The notes under the pieces were generated by a model that saw nothing but the letters and a program-made list of their open reading frames with translations, was not told the origin of the DNA and made no database searches. 64,000 bases of DNA from Ponticoccus alexandrii (GTDB lineage Bacteria > Pseudomonadota > Alphaproteobacteria > Rhodobacterales > Rhodobacteraceae): assembly GCF_016806125.1 (NCBI RefSeq), contig NZ_CP047166.1, positions 496,001 to 560,000 of the forward strand, in the 5' to 3' direction. The position numbers and the translations under genes are program-made. Shown piece after piece: positions 58,473-64,000 of the stretch (position 1 is its first letter; every line of letters starts with the position of its first letter).

Positions 58473-60662
58473 TTACTGGCACCTGATTGACAGGTACTTC
58501 TTGGAGGCCCATCCCGTGGCACCGCCGGTGCCCCGGTAGGGAGAGTTGCATTGGCCCGACAGGCACTGGACCCGCGCCCAGTTGCCCTTTTGCGCCAGCA
58601 CCTTCAGCTGGTCGCCAAGGTAGGCCTCGGACAGGATCCGGGACCGGGCGCTGTCGTCGGCGCGGATGTTCACAAAGCCCAGCCCGTTGGCGCGCGAGGC
58701 GTTTGAATAGGGCTGAAGGTTCACCACCCGGGCCGCGCACTGCCGGACATGGGGCTTCGCGCTGGTCAGCAGCGGGCGATAGACCCACCCGGTCTGGCCA
58801 TTCGGCATGCGGATGTTCGACCAGTCGCCCTGATCGCGCAGGACGGTGACCTGCGTGCCCGGCGCGATTTCGGTGAAGTCGCCATAGTTGGTGCCCGGCC
58901 CGCGCCGCACGTTCAGCCCGCCCGAGGCGTTGTTGTCCACATACATCGTGTAGCCGCCCGGCGCGGGCGCGCTGTCGCCCGGGCGCATCACCTCTGAAAT
59001 GTAGCGCCCGCCGGTGGAGCAATAGCTGTCCGAGGGCACCTGCCGCCCGCTGACGAGGCTGGCGATGCGCGCATCGGCAGAGCCGCGCGGCGTCGTGCCG
59101 ACGACCACGCCGTAATAGCCGTTGTCAGAGCCGAAGATGCGCACGCCGCGACGGTTCGGGAACCACTCTTTCGCAAAGGCGATGGCTTCCTCGACCGAGG
59201 GGCGCGAGGCGGTGATGATGTAGCACTCGCCATTGGTCAGCTCGAAATTGCCACGGACGATGCGGTAATCCTGCGAGGGCTGCGGGGCGGGCGGCGTCTC
59301 CAGATAGGCGATGCGGTCGATCATGGCGCGGCTCAGGCAAGCGGTGTTCGACCCGCAGGCATCCCGCGTGCCGGTGCGCCATGCGTTCTGCTGCGCGGCG
59401 GTGCTGGCGCCGGTCTGATTGCCGTAGGCGCGCTCCAGCTTTTCGTCGAGACCGGCAAGGTAGGCGTCGCCGCAGATCGTGCGCTCGGCGGTGTTCAGCA
59501 CCGAGGCGTCGCACCACGGGCGCAGGGGGGTATGGTCCACGACCGGATCGTTGTCCGGGGGCGGATCAATGGGACCTTCGCCCAGGTCCGAGCATTCCGC
59601 CGTCACGTATGAACGCGCAAAAATTGCGTAGGAGTGCTCGGCGCAGGTTTCCAGATAGGCCTCGTAGGCGAAGCATTGGCCGAAGGCCTTGGCCTCGTTG
59701 TAGAGCGCATCGCACAGCTTGGCCGCCTCGATCACCGGGTCGGTGGTGTCGATTGGATCGACCGGTTCCACGGGGTCGGCCGTGTCGGCCGGATCGGGCG
59801 CGGTGTCGGGATCGGGGCCCTCGACGGGCGCGTCCGCCAGCGCCGCCTTCAGCACTTGCGACTGTTCGAGGATCGCGGTCATCGGGATGGCGAAGTTGAC
59901 CGAGTCCTTCTTGGACCCGGCGTGATGCAGGCCGACGACCATCTGAAGCCCTGCGTCGATCACCGGAGAGCCGGAGTTGCCCGGCAGCGTGTCGCAGGTG
60001 TGCAGCAGCCGCTGGTTCGAGATCGCGGGCGCGTTGGCGCGGCACTTCTCGCGGCTGATCCGCTGCGCCTCGCCCATCGGGTGGCCGATCACAAGGTAGG
60101 GGTCGTTGTCGTGGTGCTGGGCAGAGGCCAGCCGCAGGTGCCCGAAGTCCGCGCTTGGGTCGCCGATGACCTCGAGCACGGAGTAATCCAGATCCTTCGA
60201 GGTCTCGACCGGGGTAGGGATGACGGTGTAGCGCCGGGTGCCTTCCTCGACGCCCTGCTGGATGTAGCCCGCCACGAACATCACCGAATCGATGCGCGTG
60301 GCCTTGGCCCGTTCGTTCTCGAGGATACCGGGCACGCAGTGGTGGTTGGTCAGCAGGTGCTTTTCGTCGACGATGAAGGCGGTGCAGGGAAAGACGCCGT
60401 TGTCGGTGAGGATGTCCAGCCGTCCGACCGACAGGCCCATCTTGCGAAAGATGCTGGTGGGCGAATAGGTCTGGATCGGCTCGTTGTTGTAGTCGCCCAC
60501 CGAGAGCTCGAACTCGATGTCGTCGATCCCGGCGGATTCCGTGCGGTTCAGAACCACCCGGCCAAAGCTCGCCCTGTCGAAGCCCACGAAATCCTGCGCG
60601 TGCCCGGTGTCGGGCAGGCCGATCGTGGTTGCCAGAATTGCCAGTGCCGCCAGCGCGCGCAT
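58473..60662 (-). CDS. Multidomain secreted trypsin-like protease with LprI, SPOR-like and SH3 domains
   Basis: A 729-residue exported protein (signal MRALAALAILATTIGLPDTG). Residues ~60-275 are a trypsin-like domain with an intact triad: His108 (LLTNHHCV), Asp159 (DLDYSVLEV) and Ser230 (GNSGSPV). After an Asp/Pro linker (282-310) and a Cys-rich segment comes an LprI-like domain (~382-455, WCDASVLNTAERTICGDAYL), then a SPOR-like piece (~466-545), then two SH3 domains (~573-632 and ~660-729). These tails point to binding peptidoglycan or other wall components. GAAGGGGGC precedes ATG 60662; an ATG 15 codons upstream is also in frame. It is the first gene of the protease-cytochrome-OmpA set. Confidence 0.82.
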   Translation of the reverse strand: MRALAALAILATTIGLPDTGHAQDFVGFDRASFGRVVLNRTESAGIDDIEFELSVGDYNNEPIQTYSPTSIFRKMGLSVGRLDILTDNGVFPCTAFIVDEKHLLTNHHCVPGILENERAKATRIDSVMFVAGYIQQGVEEGTRRYTVIPTPVETSKDLDYSVLEVIGDPSADFGHLRLASAQHHDNDPYLVIGHPMGEAQRISREKCRANAPAISNQRLLHTCDTLPGNSGSPVIDAGLQMVVGLHHAGSKKDSVNFAIPMTAILEQSQVLKAALADAPVEGPDPDTAPDPADTADPVEPVDPIDTTDPVIEAAKLCDALYNEAKAFGQCFAYEAYLETCAEHSYAIFARSYVTAECSDLGEGPIDPPPDNDPVVDHTPLRPWCDASVLNTAERTICGDAYLAGLDEKLERAYGNQTGASTAAQQNAWRTGTRDACGSNTACLSRAMIDRIAYLETPPAPQPSQDYRIVRGNFELTNGECYIITASRPSVEEAIAFAKEWFPNRRGVRIFGSDNGYYGVVVGTTPRGSADARIASLVSGRQVPSDSYCSTGGRYISEVMRPGDSAPAPGGYTMYVDNNASGGLNVRRGPGTNYGDFTEIAPGTQVTVLRDQGDWSNIRMPNGQTGWVYRPLLTSAKPHVRQCAARVVNLQPYSNASRANGLGFVNIRADDSARSRILSEAYLGDQLKVLAQKGNWARVQCLSGQCNSPYRGTGGATGWASKKYLSIRCQ

Positions 60663-60810
60663 CAGAAGCCCCCTTCGGAAAAAGCATTTTCTTAAAGATG
60701 CTTTCATGTTCCCCGGCGGACGGTTTTGAGTCAACGCGGGAAAACCGGACCAAGGAATACCCGACCCAGAAGGGAGGGGTCTGCGCAACTTTCAGGTCGG
60801 TTTGAGGTCG

Positions 60811-61063
60811 TCAAAGCACGCCAAGGGTGAAAGCGCCTGTCCGCTTCTGCGCCGGGACACCAAAAGCCTGCCCGGCGTCGACCGGCTCCAGCAGGTTCAT
60901 GCAGCGCAGAAGCGTCGACTGGCCCGGACCCGGAGGCGCCGATCAGGCAGACCATCTGCCCGGCCTCCACGGTCACGACGATGCCTTGCAGCACGGGCGT
61001 GACGCCAAAGCTCTTGTGGATGTCGCACGGCGCCAGAGTTGCCACCCGCGTGAGGCTTGTCAA
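60811..61063 (-). pseudogene. Remnant of a polar amino-acid ABC transporter ATPase
   Basis: The N-terminal part reads DIHKSFGVTPVLQGIVVTVE then AGQMVCLIGASGSG, clearly the GlnQ/HisP-type start up to Walker A. At about 60919-60923 a one-base change shifts the frame; in the other frame the text continues STLLRCMNLLEPVDAGQAFG and stops at 60811. Even after restoring the frame the Walker Lys would be Gln, and everything after ~80 residues is missing. A dead fragment, likely left by a deletion. Confidence 0.75.
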
Positions 61064-61159
61064 TTTGCCGCCCGCAGGCGGGCACGCATTGTTGCGCTGT
61101 CGTATCCCCGTGACAAAATCCGTCTAGGCTGCTTGAGAGTCGTATGAAAGGGCGCGGAC

Positions 61160-61978
61160 GTGAAGTTCATCCACATGTCGGACATCCATCTTGGCGTGCC
61201 CGGTCGCCTGATCGAGGGGATCGACCCGCACGCCCGGCTTGCCCGCGCCTTCGGCCATATCGCCGAGCATCATCGCGACGCGCAGCGGCTGGTGATCACC
61301 GGCGACCTGACGGATCGGGCCGATCCCGAGGCCTATGGTGCCCTGCGGCAGGCTTTGCGGGTTCTGCCGATGCCGGTCCGGCTGATGATCGGTAACCACG
61401 ACGCGCGGCCCGGCTTCCTTGCCGCCTTTCCCAGCCATCCGGTGGATGCACATGGCTTCGTCAATCACGCCGAGGACCTGCCCGAGGGGCGCTTTGTCTA
61501 TTGCGACACGACCCGCGCGCAGACCCATCGCGGGCACTTTTGCGAAAAGCGGCGCAGCTGGCTCGCGGCCCAGCTTGAGGAGGCAGAGCGTGCTTTTCTG
61601 TTCTTCCACCACAACCCGCTACACCTTGGCGACCCGGCTACGGACCTGCTGTCGCTGGTGGACGAGGATCAGGCCCCCCTGCGTGCGATCCTGAAGGCAC
61701 ACCGCGACCGCATCGCACATATCTTCTTTGGCCACGTTCACGAACCGCTGTGCGGGACATTGGCCGGCATTCCCTTTTCGGGCGTGCCCTCGACGGTGCA
61801 CCAGACCATTCCGACGCTGGCCAATGCCGATGTCAGCCTGTCCGGCCCGCTGGAGCCGTCCTACAGAGTCGTTCTGATCCGCGGCGAGGACGTGGTCATC
61901 CATCAGGTGCCCTTCGCATGGGACGGCGAGGTGGTGGAACACGGCTGCGACTGGGAAGCCTGGGCCAAGCTCGCCTGA
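61160..61978 (+). CDS. Metallophosphoesterase (cAMP/glycerophosphodiester phosphodiesterase-like)
   Basis: A 272-residue calcineurin-like enzyme with the full dimetal set: MSDIHLG, VITGDLTDRADPEAYG, LMIGNHDARPGF, FFHHNPLHLG and FGHVHEPLCG. The size and motif spacing fit the CpdA/GpdQ class, which hydrolyses cyclic nucleotides or glycerophosphodiesters; the substrate cannot be settled. The start is GTG 61160 with AAAGGG upstream. It is a single gene. Confidence 0.85.
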   Translation: MKFIHMSDIHLGVPGRLIEGIDPHARLARAFGHIAEHHRDAQRLVITGDLTDRADPEAYGALRQALRVLPMPVRLMIGNHDARPGFLAAFPSHPVDAHGFVNHAEDLPEGRFVYCDTTRAQTHRGHFCEKRRSWLAAQLEEAERAFLFFHHNPLHLGDPATDLLSLVDEDQAPLRAILKAHRDRIAHIFFGHVHEPLCGTLAGIPFSGVPSTVHQTIPTLANADVSLSGPLEPSYRVVLIRGEDVVIHQVPFAWDGEVVEHGCDWEAWAKLA

Positions 61979-62089
61979 CCCCTGCCTCGGCTGGGCGGTT
62001 CATGCCGCAACCGGATGGCAGAGGCAGGCCTTGCCCTGACCGCGCCCCTCCGGAGAGGTATGGTTCGGGCCACCAGAGCAGTTCGCCGC

Positions 62090-63049
62090 TCAGACGGCGC
62101 GGACCGCTTCGTCGGGCGCTGGCAGGGGCATACCCCGGCGCAACAGGTCGAACGACCGCTCCAGCGTTTCGACCGGGCCAAGCAGGGCGTCCGAGTGATC
62201 GACTGACAGCCATCCGTCGTAGCCTGCGACCCGCAGATGGTAGCAGAACCGGCGCCACCAGCCCGCATCGTGCCCGATTCCGGGGGCGACGTCGGTCCAG
62301 GGCCGTGCCGGGATGTCGGTGCTGCACAGCGTGTCGAGGCAGGTGGTCACCGCCTGCGCCGTTGCATTGGTCAGGCTGTCGCGGGCATGGACGTGAAACA
62401 GCGCCTCGCGCAGGTGGCCGACGATGGCGATCGGGTCGCCGCCCATCCAGAACTGCTGCGCGGGGTTGAGTGTTGCGCCCAGCGTCGGCCCAACCTCGTC
62501 GCGCAGGCGCATCAGCCCCGGCACGTTGTAGATGCATTGGTGGCCATGCATTTCCAGCGCGATCCGGCTGACACCGTTTTCGCGCGCGAGGGCAGTGATG
62601 CCCATCCAGAACGGCAGCAGCACGTCTTCCCATTGGTAGCGGAGGGTTTCGTAGACCTCTGGCGGCCATGGCGTGACGATCCAGCAGGGGGTCTGTTCCG
62701 TGGGCGATCCGGCGGGCAGGCCGGACATGGTGCTGACGGTTCCGACCCCCAGCGCCCCGGCCAGCCGGATCGTGTCGGCAAGGCAGTCGCCCTGCGCGCG
62801 GTCGACGGGATGCAGCGGGTTCCCGGGTACGTTCAGGGCGAGGAGGTCCAGCCCGCGGGTGTCGAACTCTGCCCGAAGCGCGCTGCGCGCCGCTGCGCTG
62901 TGCAGCAGCGTGCCGAGGTCGCAATGCGGCGCCCCGGACCAGCCGCCGGTCGAAAGCTCGACCCCGTCAGCGCCAAGCCGCAGGGCCTGATCCAGCATTT
63001 CAGGCAGCGCGAGCGCCCCTAGACTGTCCGAGACAAACCCCAGTTTCAT
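62090..63049 (-). CDS. Sugar phosphate isomerase/epimerase-family (TIM barrel) protein
   Basis: A 319-residue protein of the xylose-isomerase-like TIM-barrel superfamily (COG1082): MKLGFVSDSLGALALPEMLD, GADGVELSTGGWSGAPH, ALNVPGNPLHP, SRIALEMHGHQ (metal Glu), TLNPAQQFW, LFHVHARDS and GYDGWLSVDHSD. Metal-ligand Glu/Asp/His positions are present. ATG 63049 is the family-like start. It diverges from a sugar solute-binding protein gene, so it probably belongs to a carbohydrate or polyol catabolic locus. Confidence 0.85.
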   Translation of the reverse strand: MKLGFVSDSLGALALPEMLDQALRLGADGVELSTGGWSGAPHCDLGTLLHSAAARSALRAEFDTRGLDLLALNVPGNPLHPVDRAQGDCLADTIRLAGALGVGTVSTMSGLPAGSPTEQTPCWIVTPWPPEVYETLRYQWEDVLLPFWMGITALARENGVSRIALEMHGHQCIYNVPGLMRLRDEVGPTLGATLNPAQQFWMGGDPIAIVGHLREALFHVHARDSLTNATAQAVTTCLDTLCSTDIPARPWTDVAPGIGHDAGWWRRFCYHLRVAGYDGWLSVDHSDALLGPVETLERSFDLLRRGMPLPAPDEAVRAV

Positions 63050-63092
63050 GTGGCGCTTCCTTCTTGCCTGCCCCGGCATAGCGTGAAGAAGT

Positions 63093-63105
63093 AAACCGCA
63101 GGTTT
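63093..63105. promoter_or_regulatory. LacI-like operator candidate
   Basis: AAACCGCAGGTTT: perfect 5-bp arms around GCA, in the divergent region between the epimerase and solute-binding-protein genes. The shape is like operators of LacI-type sugar repressors; no regulator gene is in the window. Confidence 0.4.
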
Positions 63106-63173
63106 CCTCGGACCGGCCCCTTGGCGGATGGATCAATCGTCAATCACCTGAAGGGCGCGGGTGGTCATGACGG

Positions 63174-63202
63174 TTGACCCCCGGCCAAAGCTTTCCCACA
63201 CT
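63174..63202 (+). promoter_or_regulatory. Candidate promoter of the solute-binding protein gene
   Basis: TTGACC (63174-63179), 17-bp spacer, CACACT (63197-63202). It would give a ~45-nt leader ending in GGGAGGAG before the ATG. Confidence 0.45.
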
Positions 63203-63253
63203 CGCCCCAAGTCCGGCCGCTGGGACGGCACGACCAACCGGGAGGAGATACCA

Positions 63254-64000
63254 ATGACTTTCATGCGCGCGGGCGTGGCCGCGTCGGTTTCGACGCTTGC
63301 CCTTCTGTCCGCCACGTCCGTATGGGCCGTGGACATCGACTTGATGATCTCGGACGTGGACGGCAAGGCGGCCATCATTCAGGACTTCGCCGACCGCTTT
63401 CAGGAGCAGAACCCCGACATCACGATCACGCTGAACGCGGTGGGCTACAACGTCATCCGCGAACAGCTTCCGATCCAGCTGGAGGCCGGGACCGGCCCGG
63501 ACCTGTCCTTCGTCACCGACCTGGGCGGCTTGCAGCCCTATTACTTCGATCTTACGCCGCACGTCGATGCCGAAGCATGGGAAGAGGCCTATGGCGCTGT
63601 CCTGCCATGGTATCGCGCGGGGACAGAGGGTGGCATCTACGGCTTCCACACCGAGATGACGGTCACGGGACCCTATGTGAACCTGACGATGTTCGAAGAG
63701 GCGGGCGTCGATCTGCCGGAACCCGGCGCGACCTGGGAGGACTGGGCCGAGGCGACACAGGCGGTGATGGACGCGACCGGCAGTTATGCCGGGATGGTCA
63801 TGGACCGCTCGGGCCACCGCATGGCCGGCCCCGCCATGTCCTACGGTGCGGCCTATTACGACGATCAGGGGCACCTCGTGGTCGACGAGGGGTTCCGCAC
63901 CTTCTCTCAGATGATGCTCGACTGGCACGAAAGCGGGCTGATGCCGCCCGACATCTGGCCCGCTGCCTCGGGCGCGAAGTACACCAATGGCAACGAGCTC
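63254..64000 (+). CDS. Extracellular solute-binding protein of a sugar ABC importer (cut by window end)
   Basis: The first 249 residues of a family-1 solute-binding protein. Signal: MTFMRAGVAASVSTLALLSA, ending TSVWA. The mature part opens VDIDLMISDVDGKAAIIQDF, then FADRFQEQNPDITITLNAVG and LEAGTGPDLSFVTDLGG, the usual ligand-domain pattern; WEDWAEATQAVMDATG is typical of sugar-binding members. Strong GGGAGGAG precedes the ATG. The permease and ATPase genes are expected beyond the window. With the divergent epimerase it suggests uptake and conversion of a sugar or sugar alcohol. Confidence 0.88.
   Translation, partial: MTFMRAGVAASVSTLALLSATSVWAVDIDLMISDVDGKAAIIQDFADRFQEQNPDITITLNAVGYNVIREQLPIQLEAGTGPDLSFVTDLGGLQPYYFDLTPHVDAEAWEEAYGAVLPWYRAGTEGGIYGFHTEMTVTGPYVNLTMFEEAGVDLPEPGATWEDWAEATQAVMDATGSYAGMVMDRSGHRMAGPAMSYGAAYYDDQGHLVVDEGFRTFSQMMLDWHESGLMPPDIWPAASGAKYTNGNEL

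Noticed and set aside
60897-61085. Small minus-strand frame MPACGRQIDKPHAGG
   Set aside because: Out-of-frame reading of the ABC-ATPase remnant.

Overview
The window is one contiguous stretch of GC-rich chromosome from an alphaproteobacterium, almost certainly a roseobacter-type Rhodobacteraceae. The evidence is strong GC bias at third codon positions, many -1/-4 bp gene overlaps, and lineage-typical genes: a DUF1013/TrcR regulator, a short NadK, PrpE, NADP-malic enzyme with a phosphotransacetylase-like tail, a DmdB-like acyl-CoA ligase, DUF817 and DUF3329 proteins, and a small SRP RNA. No tRNA, rRNA, CRISPR array, phage or intact insertion sequence was seen. The content is chromosomal core plus lineage-specific envelope genes.

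Layout. 1-11 kb: the 5' part of rpoB (minus, cut by the window edge), with no ribosomal protein genes upstream; an aldo/keto reductase; an HTH regulator; a DUF2061 gene; a DMT transporter convergent with DUF817; then a TetR-PspA-YiaAB locus carrying four copies of one 13-bp operator. 11-21 kb: glyA, nadK, a thioredoxin-NhaA fusion, prpE, a secreted protein and maeB. 21.5-26.4 kb: a tightly overlapping nucleoside-salvage operon cdd-deoA-deoB-add-upp. 26.6-37 kb: a SPOR protein, a frameshifted double-GNAT gene, a degenerate M48-like membrane protein, a periplasmic ClpP-like/SH3 protein overlapping an acyl-CoA ligase, a sulfotransferase, DUF4394, VOC and RNase T2 proteins. 37-46 kb: TrcR, then dnaX-membrane protein-ybaB and traB-recR (minus), a zinc peptidase, an ankyrin protein and a pseudophosphatase. 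46-54 kb: SRP RNA, an rRNA methyltransferase, cpdB, nudC, and an SRPBCC/DUF4198/FAD-oxidoreductase operon. 54-64 kb: MarR, an envelope gene set (multidomain trypsin-like protease, dihaem cytochrome with DUF4384, OmpA), an ABC-ATPase remnant, a phosphodiesterase, and a sugar epimerase divergent from a solute-binding protein cut by the window end.

Points most worth a second look: (i) the four-operator TetR/PspA/YiaAB stress switch; (ii) the protease-cytochrome-OmpA operon, whose domain combination I do not recognise as a described system; (iii) two families of structured intergenic repeats, one a tandem pair of perfect palindromes whose arms differ by compensatory changes, the other a core plus GC hairpin found about six times; (iv) catalytically altered enzymes: a tyrosine phosphatase with Cys changed to Ser, a NhaA-fused thioredoxin domain with CPHT, and an RNase T2 with Gln at the CAS II Glu.

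All calls come from reading the sequence and from family knowledge; no database search was run.
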